A stretch of DNA of 64,000 bases from Synechococcus sp. CBW1004. GTDB lineage: Bacteria; Cyanobacteriota; Cyanobacteriia; PCC-6307; Cyanobiaceae. The notes below the pieces were generated by a model. It did no database searches. It had not been told where the DNA came from and saw only the letters and a list, made by a program, of their open reading frames with translations. Location: NCBI RefSeq assembly GCF_015840715.1, contig NZ_CP060397.1, positions 3,430,686 through 3,494,685 on the forward strand, read 5' to 3'. Positions 8,380 to 17,393 of the stretch are shown here, piece after piece. Positions within the stretch are counted from its first letter, which is position 1. Each line of letters opens with the position of its first letter. The translations under genes were made by a program, and so were the position numbers.

Positions 8380-11232
8380 ATGCCCGAGCAGGACACCACC
8401 GGCACCGTGCCGCCCCTCGGGCAGCTGTTCCCCTTTCCGCTCGATGGTTTCCAGCTGGAGGCGATCGATGCGCTCAACCAGGGCCATTCGGTGGTGGTCA
8501 GTGCCCCCACCGGTTCCGGCAAGACGCTGGTGGGCGAATACGCCATCCACCGCGCCCTGGCCCATGGCCGCCGCGTCTTCTATACGACGCCGCTGAAGGC
8601 CCTCTCCAACCAGAAGCTGCGCGATTTCCGCGAGCAGTTCGGGGCCGAGCGCGTCGGCCTGCTCACCGGTGACCTCAGCCTCAATCGCGAGGCCCAGGTG
8701 GTGGTGATGACCACCGAGATCTTCCGCAACATGCTCTATGCGGAGATCGATCACCCCGACAACGATCCGCTCGTCGATGTCGAGGCGGTGGTGCTTGACG
8801 AGTGCCACTACATGAACGATTCCCAGCGCGGCACCGTCTGGGAGGAATCGATCATTCACTGCCCCTCCACCATCCAGCTGGTGGCCCTCTCGGCCACGGT
8901 CGCCAACGCCGGGCAGCTCACCGACTGGCTGGAGCGGGTGCATGGCCCCACCCGGCTGGTGTGGAGCGATTTCCGGCCGGTGCCGCTGGCCTTCAGCTTC
9001 TGCAGCGCCAAGGGCCTGCATCCGCTGCTCAACGACGAGGGCACAGGGCTGCATCCCAACTGCAAGGTCTGGCGCCCTCCCAAGACCACCCGCCGCAAGG
9101 GCCCGAAGCTCCCCAAACCGCCCCAGCCGGAGGCGCCGCCGATCGGCTTCGTGGTGGCGCAGATGGCGGATCGGCAGATGCTGCCGGCGATCTATTTCAT
9201 CTTCAGCCGCCGCGGCTGCGACAAGGCTCTGCGGGATCTCTCCAAGGCCTCGTTGGTGACGCCCGAGGAGCAGGCGCGCATCCGCGCCCGTCTCGAGGCG
9301 TTTGTGGCCACCGCACCCGAGGCGGTGCGTGAGGGCGGCCACGCCGACGCGTTGCTGCGCGGCATCGCCGCCCACCACGCCGGGGTGCTGCCGGCCTGGA
9401 AGGAGCTGATCGAGGAGCTGTTCCAGCAGGGCCTGATCAAGGTGGTGTTCGCCACCGAAACCCTGGCGGCGGGCATCAACATGCCGGCACGCACCACCGT
9501 GATCTCAGCGCTCTCCAAGCGCACCGAGCGCGGCCACCGGCCGCTGATGGGCAGCGAGTTCCTGCAGATGGCGGGCCGTGCCGGCCGCCGCGGCCTCGAC
9601 ACCCAGGGCTACGTGGTGACGGTGCAGAGTCGCTTCGAAGGCGTGCGCGAGGCGGGCCAGCTGGCCCTGGCGCCGGCCGATCCGCTGGTGAGCCAGTTCA
9701 CCCCCAGCTACGGCATGGTGCTCAACCTGCTGCAGCGCTACGACCTGGCCAAGGCGCGCGAGCTGGTGGAACGCAGCTTCGGCCGCTACCTGGCCAGCCT
9801 CGATCTGGCCGAAGATGAGGCCCGCATCGCCGAGCTCGTCGCCCAGTTCGATCGCCTCTCCTCCACCGCCGGCGACATCCCCTGGGAGGAGCTGGAGGAC
9901 TACGAGAAGCGCCGCGGCCACCTGCGCGAGGCACTCCGCCTGCTGCGCATCCTGCAGCAGCAGGCCGAGGAGACGGTCGCCCACGAGCTCACCCTGGCGC
10001 TGCAGTTCGCCAGCGAGGGCACCCTGGTGAGCCTGCGCTGCCCGCAGCTGCGCAGCCGCGTCACCCCTGCGGTGATCGCCGCCAAGGTGCCGGGGCCAGG
10101 GCAGTTCCCGCTGCTGCTCTGCCTCACCGATGAGAACGTCTGGATCCTGCTGCCCTGCAGCGCCGTGGTGGCCCTGCACGCCGAGCTGGCCTGTCTGCAG
10201 GTGAAGCAGCTCGACCCGCCGGAGCTGCAGCACGTCGGTGAGCTGCGCCACGGCGACAACGCCAGCGGCGGCATGGCCCTGGCGGTGGCGTCGCTGGCTC
10301 GCCGCCATGACATGCACACCCCCCGCTACGACCTGCAGGAGGAGGTGCGCCAGCAGGCCGAGCAGGTCCGGTTGCTCGAGGATGAGCTGGAGGCCCATCC
10401 CGCCCACGGCTGGGGCGATCGCAAGCAGCTGCGCAAGCAGCAGCGCCGCATGGAGGAGCTGCACGACGAGATCGAGGAGCGGCGCCGGCTGCTGCATCAC
10501 CGCTCCAACCGCCACTGGGACACGGTGCTGCAGCTGATCGAGGTGCTGCGCGTGTTCGGTGCCCTGGCCGGCGACGACGGCCTCGAGCCCACCGAGGTGG
10601 GCCGCACGGTGATGGCCCTGCGCGGCGACAACGAGCTGTGGCTGGGGCTGGCGCTGATGAGCGGCCATCTCGATGAGCTCAGCCCCTCGGAGCTGGCGGC
10701 GGTGCTGGAGGCGATCTCCACCGAGGTGAACCGCCTCGATCTGTGGTGCGCCTGGCAGCCGCCGGCGGCGGTGGAGGAGGCGATGCACGACCTGCGCGGC
10801 CTGCGCCGCGAGCTGGGGCGCCAGCAGGAGCGCCGCGGCCTGGTGATCCCGATCTGGTGGGAGCCGGAACTCACCGGCCTGGTGCATGCCTGGGCCGAGG
10901 GGGCCAGCTGGAGTGAGCTGATCGCCTCCACCTCGCTCGATGAGGGCGACGTGGTGCGGGTGATGCGCCGCACGGTGGACCTGCTGGCCCAGCTGCCCTA
11001 TGCCGAGGTGATCAGCGAGCAGCTGCGCACCAAGGCCCGCAAGGCCCTGAGGGCGATCAACCGCTTCCCGGTGTGCGAGCTGGAGGATCTGCTCCCGAAG
11101 GGGCAGAACGGCAATGGCGTCGCGCCGGAGCAGGCACAGGGTCAGGAGGCGGTGTCGGCCTCGATGGCTGGCTCTGGAGTCCTCCCGCAGGACGCTGACT
11201 CCGCGGCGGGAGACGCCCCCGCCACCCTCTGA
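8380..11232 (+). CDS. Ski2-like DEAD/DEAH-box RNA helicase with DSHCT domain
   Basis: A 950-residue superfamily 2 helicase. Motifs in order: SAPTGSGKTLVGEYAI (motif I), DECHYMND (motif II, DExH type), VALSATVANA (motif III), VFATETLAAGINMPARTTV (motif V) and QMAGRAGRRGLDTQG (motif VI). A C-terminal DSHCT-like region (LEPTEVGRTVMALRGDNELW onward) matches Ski2/Mtr4 proteins and the plant plastid helicase ISE2. A charged coiled-coil stretch (about 660-720) precedes it. Likely role is RNA remodelling or turnover. It stands alone, convergent with the penicillin-binding protein downstream. Confidence 0.9.
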   Translation: MPEQDTTGTVPPLGQLFPFPLDGFQLEAIDALNQGHSVVVSAPTGSGKTLVGEYAIHRALAHGRRVFYTTPLKALSNQKLRDFREQFGAERVGLLTGDLSLNREAQVVVMTTEIFRNMLYAEIDHPDNDPLVDVEAVVLDECHYMNDSQRGTVWEESIIHCPSTIQLVALSATVANAGQLTDWLERVHGPTRLVWSDFRPVPLAFSFCSAKGLHPLLNDEGTGLHPNCKVWRPPKTTRRKGPKLPKPPQPEAPPIGFVVAQMADRQMLPAIYFIFSRRGCDKALRDLSKASLVTPEEQARIRARLEAFVATAPEAVREGGHADALLRGIAAHHAGVLPAWKELIEELFQQGLIKVVFATETLAAGINMPARTTVISALSKRTERGHRPLMGSEFLQMAGRAGRRGLDTQGYVVTVQSRFEGVREAGQLALAPADPLVSQFTPSYGMVLNLLQRYDLAKARELVERSFGRYLASLDLAEDEARIAELVAQFDRLSSTAGDIPWEELEDYEKRRGHLREALRLLRILQQQAEETVAHELTLALQFASEGTLVSLRCPQLRSRVTPAVIAAKVPGPGQFPLLLCLTDENVWILLPCSAVVALHAELACLQVKQLDPPELQHVGELRHGDNASGGMALAVASLARRHDMHTPRYDLQEEVRQQAEQVRLLEDELEAHPAHGWGDRKQLRKQQRRMEELHDEIEERRRLLHHRSNRHWDTVLQLIEVLRVFGALAGDDGLEPTEVGRTVMALRGDNELWLGLALMSGHLDELSPSELAAVLEAISTEVNRLDLWCAWQPPAAVEEAMHDLRGLRRELGRQQERRGLVIPIWWEPELTGLVHAWAEGASWSELIASTSLDEGDVVRVMRRTVDLLAQLPYAEVISEQLRTKARKALRAINRFPVCELEDLLPKGQNGNGVAPEQAQGQEAVSASMAGSGVLPQDADSAAGDAPATL

Positions 11233-11339
11233 TTCCGGAGGGGGCGACGTTTCGACGTCTCAAGCCATCGATCCTGTGTCTTGCCACAACGGACGCGGAT
11301 GGGCTGGCACGCCGCGCTGCGGCCTCAGGCGACCCGGGC

Positions 11340-13871
11340 TCACACCTGGCGCATGAACTGCCCCCACAGTTCGGCGGCCAGGGCGCCGGCGGAGGCTTCG
11401 GCGGGGCTGCTGTCGTCGTTGCCCAGCCACACGCCGGTGAGGATGCCCTTGCTGGGCGAGTAGCCGATGAACCAGGCGTCGCGGCCATCGTTGGTGGTGC
11501 CGGTCTTGCCGCGGGCATCGGCCACCACCGCAGCGTTGCGGCCGGTGCCGACCTCCACCGCCCGCCGCAGCATGGCGTCCATCTGAGCGGCGATCTCCGG
11601 GGCGAGCAGCTGCTGCGGTTTCTCTGGCAGGGGCTCGAAGATGCCGTGGCTGGGGCAGCTGTTGAGGGCCAGCTCCGAGCGGCAGATGGCGAGGTCGTAG
11701 ATCCGCTCGACGCCATGCATCGGCACGGTGCGGCCGCCGTTGCCCACCACCGCGAAGGCGCGCGCCATCTCATAGAGGAGCACCTCATTGCCGCCCAGCA
11801 CCATGCTCGGATCCGGCTGCAGGTGGGGTGAGGAGATGCCGAGCCGGCGGGCCATGGCGATCACCTCGTCGAAGCCCACCCGATCGGCCAGATGCAGCGC
11901 CACCGGGTTTTCGGAATAGGCCAGACCATCGCTCATGCTCATCGCCGCCTCCCCCCGCAGGCAGCCGCTCTCCAGCTGAAAGATCGGGGCGCACGACATG
12001 CTGTCGCCGGGCTTCACCCCCTGCTCGAGCGCCGCCAGATAGGTGAACAGCTTGAAGGTGGAGCCGGGCTGCCGCAGCGACTGGACGCGATCAAACCTGT
12101 AGTCGCCGCCGCCCACGTAGGCCAGGATCTTTCCGGTACGGAGATCGAGGCTGATCAGGGCGGCCTGGTGCACGCCGAGCGGCCGGGCCTCGCTCTCGAG
12201 AAACTGCTGCACGCTGCGCTGGGCCAGCGCCTGCAGCTCCGGGTCGATCGTGGCGACGACGTGATAGTTGCCGCCTTCCCGGCTGGGGTCGATGTTGAGC
12301 GAGAAGCGCTGCCCCTCGATCTCCCACATTGCGTAGTCGCTGAAGAAGGGATAGCTCACCCAGCGCGACTGCTGGCAGGCGGCAGCATCGAAGATCAGCG
12401 GGCTGCGCACCGCATCGCGGTACTGCTCGCGGTTGAGATAGCCCTCCTCGAGCATGCGGCGCAGCACCAGATCGCGGCGCAGCTTCGGTGTCCACACCTG
12501 TTCATCCGGCAGCGGGGTTTCCGCTCTGCCGGTCTTCTGTTCGCGCGCCAGCCGCCGCGCCCGCAGCTCACTGGGGCCGGGGGCGCAGATGTTGTAGCCG
12601 TTCGGGCTCGGCAGTAACCCCACCAGGTAGGCCGCTTCGCTGGCATTGAGCTGGCGCGCCGATTTGCGGAAATAGAGCTGAGACGCCTGCTCGAAGCCCT
12701 CGGTTCCCAGGCCCAGAAAGGCGCGGTCGAGATAGAGCTTGAGGATCTCGCTCTTGTTGAAGCGGGTCTCCAGCTGCCACGACACCGGCAGCTCGCGGAT
12801 CTTGCGCGCCAGCACGCCCCAGCGGGTCGGGTCGCCGTTGGCATCGGTCTCGGGCGTGCTCACCCAGGGCCAGATCGACTGCGGATTGCCGCTCTTCACC
12901 CACGGGACCACCATGCGCGCCACCTGCTGGGTGAGGCCGCTGCCGCCGCCGCTGCGCCGCACCAGCGAGCGCAGGGTGCCGCCGATGTCGAGGCCGCTGT
13001 TCCAGCCGAAGCGCGCATCCTCCGAGGCCAGCAGCGCCTGGCGCAGCACCAGCGGATAGTCCTCCAGGGTCGGCAGGGCGGTGGCGGCCCCTTCGCGCGA
13101 ATCGATGCGCCGTCCGTCGGCCGCCACGATCTTCACCGGCCCGCCGATGAAGTCCACCCGGGAGCCGCCGGTGATCGTGCTCAGCAGCAGCAGGCCGCCG
13201 ATCACCGCACCTGATCCCACCAGCGAGGCCAGGCCCACCCCATGCACCAGCTGCTCCCAGGGGCTGCGCGGATAGTGGTACCGCAGGCTGGGCGCCTCGC
13301 GCAGGGGCGAGCCGAGCTGCACCTCGTCGCCATGGCGCAGGCCGATGGCGCGGAGGCGGCGGTCGTGTCGGTAGAGGCCGTTGGCGGAGTTGAAGTCCTC
13401 CAGCAGCCAGTCGCGGTCCCGGGGGCGCTCCTTCTCGACGAAGGCATGCACGCGGCTCACCCCCTGGCCGCGGGCCACCAGCTCACAGGTCGGATCGCGG
13501 CCGATGCGCACCCGCTCCTCCCCGAGCGGCAGCGCCTGCAGGCGCTGCCCTCCCTGCCAGAGCTCCAGCCGGGCCGTGCTGTGGTGGGCCCAGCGCCACA
13601 GGCGCTGGGCCGCCGCCAGGCGCGAGGATCCATCGCCCTGGAGCAGCTCCCGCCAGGGCGATGGATCCGCCAGGGAGCGTCCGGCGTCCGCCACGCCGGG
13701 GCCTCCAGACGCGGCGGTGCCGAGGGCGTCACCGTGGTGGTTGGGCTGGTCGTCGTGCTGCTGTGGCTGCCCTTCGCCTCCGCTTCGGGTGTGCGGCGCC
13801 CGGGTGCGGCCGGAGGGAACCGGGAGGTCCGTGCCGGCTGACTCCGGCAACTCCGACTCCCGCGCCGCCAT
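11340..13871 (-). CDS. class A penicillin-binding protein with N-terminal FHA domain
   Basis: An 843-residue bifunctional peptidoglycan synthase. An FHA phosphothreonine-binding domain lies at about 100-200 (VRIGRDPTCELVARGQGVSR, NSANGLYRHDRRL), a membrane helix at 212-235, then a GT51 transglycosylase domain with catalytic Glu in LLASEDARFGW (E284). The transpeptidase domain has STFK (604-607), SEN (653-655) and KTGT (789-792), all intact. The cytoplasmic FHA domain implies control of cell-wall synthesis by a Ser/Thr kinase; a kinase, phosphatase and second FHA protein are encoded just across on the other strand. The ATG at 13871 leaves about 54 bases before the divergent gene. Confidence 0.9.
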   Translation of the reverse strand: MAARESELPESAGTDLPVPSGRTRAPHTRSGGEGQPQQHDDQPNHHGDALGTAASGGPGVADAGRSLADPSPWRELLQGDGSSRLAAAQRLWRWAHHSTARLELWQGGQRLQALPLGEERVRIGRDPTCELVARGQGVSRVHAFVEKERPRDRDWLLEDFNSANGLYRHDRRLRAIGLRHGDEVQLGSPLREAPSLRYHYPRSPWEQLVHGVGLASLVGSGAVIGGLLLLSTITGGSRVDFIGGPVKIVAADGRRIDSREGAATALPTLEDYPLVLRQALLASEDARFGWNSGLDIGGTLRSLVRRSGGGSGLTQQVARMVVPWVKSGNPQSIWPWVSTPETDANGDPTRWGVLARKIRELPVSWQLETRFNKSEILKLYLDRAFLGLGTEGFEQASQLYFRKSARQLNASEAAYLVGLLPSPNGYNICAPGPSELRARRLAREQKTGRAETPLPDEQVWTPKLRRDLVLRRMLEEGYLNREQYRDAVRSPLIFDAAACQQSRWVSYPFFSDYAMWEIEGQRFSLNIDPSREGGNYHVVATIDPELQALAQRSVQQFLESEARPLGVHQAALISLDLRTGKILAYVGGGDYRFDRVQSLRQPGSTFKLFTYLAALEQGVKPGDSMSCAPIFQLESGCLRGEAAMSMSDGLAYSENPVALHLADRVGFDEVIAMARRLGISSPHLQPDPSMVLGGNEVLLYEMARAFAVVGNGGRTVPMHGVERIYDLAICRSELALNSCPSHGIFEPLPEKPQQLLAPEIAAQMDAMLRRAVEVGTGRNAAVVADARGKTGTTNDGRDAWFIGYSPSKGILTGVWLGNDDSSPAEASAGALAAELWGQFMRQV

Positions 13872-13925
13872 CCCTGCTGTCCTGTGTGCCGTTGGGCTGT
13901 TGCCATAGGCTACGGCCTGCAATCG

Positions 13926-14243
13926 GTGGGTCCAGAGGTGGAACAACGGCGCGATCCCTGGGCGCCCTTCCGGTTGTGGGTGGCCCTGACGATCGCTCTG
14001 TTCGCGCTTCGTGCCGTTTCGATCACCGCTCCCTTCGCCTGGCTGCGCGCGCTCGCCTCGATCCCCGGCTGGGTGCTGCTGCTGATGGTGATGGTGGCGC
14101 TTCTGCTGGCCAGCATCGCCCTGCTGTTCCCGGCCCGGATCGTTCCCTGGCGCGAGGGTGAGGCCGGTCTCTGGGCGGAGATCAGCGAGGACTGGCGCCA
14201 TCGCTGGCGCCGCGGTTCCGGGCGCCGGGGGGGCGGCCGATGA
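13926..14243 (+). CDS. small two-helix membrane protein upstream of FHA gene
   Basis: Reading from a GTG at 13926 gives about 105 residues starting GPEVEQRRDPWAPFRLWVAL. Two hydrophobic helices are visible, LWVALTIALFALRAVSI and PGWVLLLMVMVALLLASIAL, followed by a basic Trp/Arg-rich tail (WAEISEDWRHRWRRGSGRR). An earlier GTG at 13884 is possible, but it would leave only 12 bases to the divergent gene. Its stop overlaps the next start as ATGA, so it is coupled to the FHA protein. Family not recognised; a membrane partner of the signalling block is plausible from position only. Confidence 0.65.
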   Translation: MGPEVEQRRDPWAPFRLWVALTIALFALRAVSITAPFAWLRALASIPGWVLLLMVMVALLLASIALLFPARIVPWREGEAGLWAEISEDWRHRWRRGSGRRGGGR

Positions 14244-15109
14244 GTGGCGGGGCCCGGCTGGTGCTGCTCAGCGACCCCTCCAAGGTGGCGCCGCTGCATC
14301 CGTCCCGGCCGCACACGATCGGTCGGGAGGCCAGCAACCTGCTCTCCATGCCCACCACCGATGGAGTGGCGCCGCATCACGCCGTGGTGCGCTGCTCGCG
14401 CGCGCACGGCTGGCTGGTCTGCGACTGGGGCAGCCCGCAGGGCACCTGGCTGGAGGGGCAACGCATCCGCCACTGCCGCCCCCTTTCCGATGGCGATCAC
14501 ATCCAGCTGGGTCCGGAGGGCCCGGTGCTGGTGTTCCAGCTCCAGCCGCCGCCCGCCGCGGGCCGGCCCGCACCCGGGTCTGCAGATGCACCGCAGACGC
14601 CATCGGCGTCTGCCCGCACCGCCTCCGGGCCCAGGCAGGCGGTTTCGCCGCCCGCCACGGGGATGCCGCCTCCCGCTGCGGCCAGGCCGGCGGAGCGTCC
14701 GGTGATCACGCCAGCCCCTGCGCCGGGCCGGGCCGGCTCAGCAGCGGCGAGCCCCTCCGTTGTCCGCCCGGTCGCGGCGCCCCTGGCCTTCGCCGGCCGC
14801 CCCATTCCCCTCGAGCAGATCCGCTCCGCCCACGTGCAGAGCCGCGCCCGCTTCCCCCACAGCTTCAGCTGGTGGGTGCTGATCAGCCTCGGCGGCCTGG
14901 TGCTGCTGCCCTGGCCCTTCCTGTTCTGGCCCCTGGAGATCGCAGCGCTGGTGGCCTGGATCCTGCTCGGCTCACGCAAGGAGCATGTGCTGACGGTCAC
15001 CCTGCGCGATGGCATGGCCCACCGCCACAGCTTCGCCAACAGGATCACCGCCCTGAGCCATCGCAACGGCATCCGCGCTGCCATCGGCCAGAGCCTGGAG
15101 CGCGGCTGA
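14240..15109 (+). CDS. FHA-domain membrane protein
   Basis: A 289-residue protein. Residues 5-101 form an FHA domain: HTIGREASNLLSMP holds the Arg and Ser that bind phosphothreonine, HHAVVRC and GTWLEGQRIR complete the fold. A long Pro/Ala linker (about 102-200) leads to a C-terminal hydrophobic pair, WWVLISLGGLVLLPWPFLFW and LEIAALVAWILLG. The FHA domain would face the cytoplasm and recognise proteins phosphorylated by the kinase encoded next. It overlaps the preceding small membrane gene by four bases and lies 80 bases before the kinase. Confidence 0.82.
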   Translation: MSGGARLVLLSDPSKVAPLHPSRPHTIGREASNLLSMPTTDGVAPHHAVVRCSRAHGWLVCDWGSPQGTWLEGQRIRHCRPLSDGDHIQLGPEGPVLVFQLQPPPAAGRPAPGSADAPQTPSASARTASGPRQAVSPPATGMPPPAAARPAERPVITPAPAPGRAGSAAASPSVVRPVAAPLAFAGRPIPLEQIRSAHVQSRARFPHSFSWWVLISLGGLVLLPWPFLFWPLEIAALVAWILLGSRKEHVLTVTLRDGMAHRHSFANRITALSHRNGIRAAIGQSLERG

Positions 15110-15189
15110 GTGGTGGGATTCTCTCCGCGCGTCACCGCCCTGCGTCGCATCGCGCGCGACACCCTTCACCGTCACGATCCCTCGCTGCC

Positions 15190-16533
15190 ATGAACGCGAT
15201 GTTCCGCGAGGGAGCCGACCTCGCCTTCAGCAGCACCTCCAGCCCCGCCCGGGTGATCCGCTGCCTCGGCGGCGGCGGCCAGGGCCAGGTGTTCGAGGTG
15301 GCCTTCGCCGGCGAACCGATGGCCATGAAGTGGTACTTCCCCAGCTGCCTGCAGCGGGATCCCGGCCTGCGCGAGCGGCTGCGCAACAGCATCCGCACCG
15401 CCAGCCCCAATGCCAGCTTCCTGTGGCCGATCGTGCTGCTGCAGCCCACGCCCCAGTGCCAGGCGGAGCTGCGCATCCCCGCCGGAAGTTTCGGCTACAT
15501 GATGAAGCTCAGGCCGCCGGAGTTCGTGGGGGCGGTGGACCATGGCGCCGGGCGTCTTGCGATCAGCCTGCGGGCAGTGCTGCGCGCCTGTTTCCTGCTG
15601 GCGGAAGCCTTCCATGCGCTGCACAGCAAGGGCCTCTGCTACAAGGACATCTCGCTGGGCAATCTCTTCCTCGATCCCGCCAGCGGTCGCATCCTGATCT
15701 GCGATAACGACAATGTCGATGTCAACGGCTCTGCGCTCGCGGGTGTCAAGGGAACGCCTGGATTCATGGCCCCGGAAGTGCTGCTCGGTCGCGCCACCCC
15801 CGGCACCCAGAGCGATCTCTTTTCCCTGGCGGTGCTGCTGTTTCGCCTGCTCACCCGCCACGATCCCTACCGCGGCCGCCTCGAACTGCTGATCCGCTGC
15901 CTCGATGAACCGGCGCGGCTGCGTCTTTATGGCGAGGATCCGGTGTTCATCTTCAGCGAGGACGATGGCCGCAACCGTCCCGATCCGCTCGAGCATCCGG
16001 CGCCGCTGCTCACCTGGCCGATCTATCCGCCTCCGCTGCAGCAGCTGTTCCAGCGCAGTCTCGGGGTGGGCGCCAGGCAGCCCTCCCAGCGGGCCTACAC
16101 CGGCGAATGGATGAAGGCCCTGGCCCGCACGCTCGATCAGCGCCGCTTCTGCCCCCACTGCCGGCAGGAGGTGTTCCCGGAGCCGGGGCAACCGGGCCAG
16201 TGCTGGGCCTGCGGCGGCAGCTTCCCCGCCGGTCCGCGTCTGCTCGCCCCAGCCGCGGTGGTGGCGGCGGCGCCGGAGAACGAACTGCATCGCCACCACT
16301 TCGATCCGCTCGCGGCCGAACGAATCGATGCGCCGCTCGGCCGCATCGTCACCCATCCTTCGGATCGCGATCTGCAAGGGCTTGAGAACCTCACCACGCA
16401 CCCCTGGCGCCTGGAGCTCCGCGGCGGCGAGACGCTGGAGCTGCCACCGGGAAAGCGCTGTAATCTCGCCACTCTCGGGTGCGTTCACACCCCCCTGGGC
16501 CGTGTGACTCTGGAGCGCTCAGGGGAGCGCTGA
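15190..16533 (+). CDS. Ser/Thr protein kinase-like protein with C-terminal zinc ribbon
   Basis: A 447-residue protein kinase. Gly-rich loop GGGGQGQVFEV (27-37), ATP-binding Lys in MAMKW (K47), catalytic loop YKDISLGNLF (K152, D153, N158), metal-binding region CDNDN in place of DFG (172-174) and APE at 194-196. After the kinase fold, CPHC (321-324) and CWAC (338-341) form a four-cysteine zinc ribbon, and a small beta-rich C-terminal domain follows. Kinases of this shape occur in the TerY-P triads beside vWA and PP2C proteins, which is exactly the order here. DND instead of DFG is unusual but keeps an acidic residue. Confidence 0.82.
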   Translation: MNAMFREGADLAFSSTSSPARVIRCLGGGGQGQVFEVAFAGEPMAMKWYFPSCLQRDPGLRERLRNSIRTASPNASFLWPIVLLQPTPQCQAELRIPAGSFGYMMKLRPPEFVGAVDHGAGRLAISLRAVLRACFLLAEAFHALHSKGLCYKDISLGNLFLDPASGRILICDNDNVDVNGSALAGVKGTPGFMAPEVLLGRATPGTQSDLFSLAVLLFRLLTRHDPYRGRLELLIRCLDEPARLRLYGEDPVFIFSEDDGRNRPDPLEHPAPLLTWPIYPPPLQQLFQRSLGVGARQPSQRAYTGEWMKALARTLDQRRFCPHCRQEVFPEPGQPGQCWACGGSFPAGPRLLAPAAVVAAAPENELHRHHFDPLAAERIDAPLGRIVTHPSDRDLQGLENLTTHPWRLELRGGETLELPPGKRCNLATLGCVHTPLGRVTLERSGER

Positions 16534-16604
16534 ATCATCGGCTGTCCCCTGGTTGATGCCGCGCGATTCTTCATCCTTCAAGCCTGTTTTTCGCCGCCTT
16601 GCTG

Positions 16605-17393
16605 ATGGCTTTTCCAGACGTTCAGCTCTCCCGCCGTCCCCTCCATTTCATCTATCTGTGCGACTGCTCCGGCTCGATGCTGGCGGGCGGCAAGATGCAG
16701 GCGCTCAATCAGGCCATCCGCCAGTCGCTGCCCGCGATGGTGGAGGTGGGTCGCCAGAACCCCGAGGCGCGCCTGCTGGTGCGGGTGCTCGGTTTCGGCA
16801 GCGAGGCCCGCTGGCACCTCGCCGAGCCCACGCCGGTGGAGCAGGTGCCGCAGCTGTGGGTGGACCTGCAGGCCGGGGGGATGACGGCCATGGGATCCGC
16901 GCTTGAGCAGCTGGCGGCGGTGCTGCGGACGCCGCCGATGGAGCAGCGGGCCCTGCCGCCGGTGCTGGTGCTGATCTCCGATGGTGCCCCCACCGATGGC
17001 TTCGAGCGGGGTCTGGCCACCCTGATGGCCGAGCCCTGGGCGAAGAAGGCGGTGCGTCTGGCGATCGCCATCGGCCATGACGCCGATCTGGAGGTGCTGC
17101 AGCAGTTCATCGGTCCGGAGCCCGGCGGGTCCGGTGGGTCCTGGGCTGGGCCCGACGGCGACCGCCTGCCCGGTCAGCCGGCCCGGCCCGGCGCCCGGCC
17201 GCTGCAGGCCAACGACAGCGGCACCCTGGCCCGCTACATCCAGTGGGCCTCCACCGCCGTGGTCGGGGCCGCCTCCCAGCCCCGCAGCCAGCCCGGTGGC
17301 GCCGTGGCGGGCAACGTGCCCTTGCCCGACCTGCCGCCCACCTGGATCGACCCGGTCGATTCCGCCGGCCTCGACGCCCGCCAGGTCTGGTGA
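16605..17393 (+). CDS. TerY-like von Willebrand factor A domain protein
   Basis: A 262-residue vWA protein. The metal-ion-dependent adhesion site is intact: DCSGSM (D20, S22, S24), T94 in GGMTAMGSAL and SDGAPTD (D126 and nearby). There is no signal peptide, so it is cytoplasmic, as TerY-type proteins are. The ATG at 16605 was chosen over an upstream TTG (16599). Its stop overlaps the phosphatase start (GTGA). With the kinase before and PP2C after, it forms a three-gene phosphorylation module in which the vWA protein is thought to act as metal-dependent scaffold or substrate; that role is inferred from the family. Confidence 0.85.
   Translation: MAFPDVQLSRRPLHFIYLCDCSGSMLAGGKMQALNQAIRQSLPAMVEVGRQNPEARLLVRVLGFGSEARWHLAEPTPVEQVPQLWVDLQAGGMTAMGSALEQLAAVLRTPPMEQRALPPVLVLISDGAPTDGFERGLATLMAEPWAKKAVRLAIAIGHDADLEVLQQFIGPEPGGSGGSWAGPDGDRLPGQPARPGARPLQANDSGTLARYIQWASTAVVGAASQPRSQPGGAVAGNVPLPDLPPTWIDPVDSAGLDARQVW

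Noticed and set aside
9505-10887. 460-codon minus-strand frame opposite the DSHCT helicase
   Set aside because: Antisense to the helicase; His/Gln/Leu-rich, no motif.
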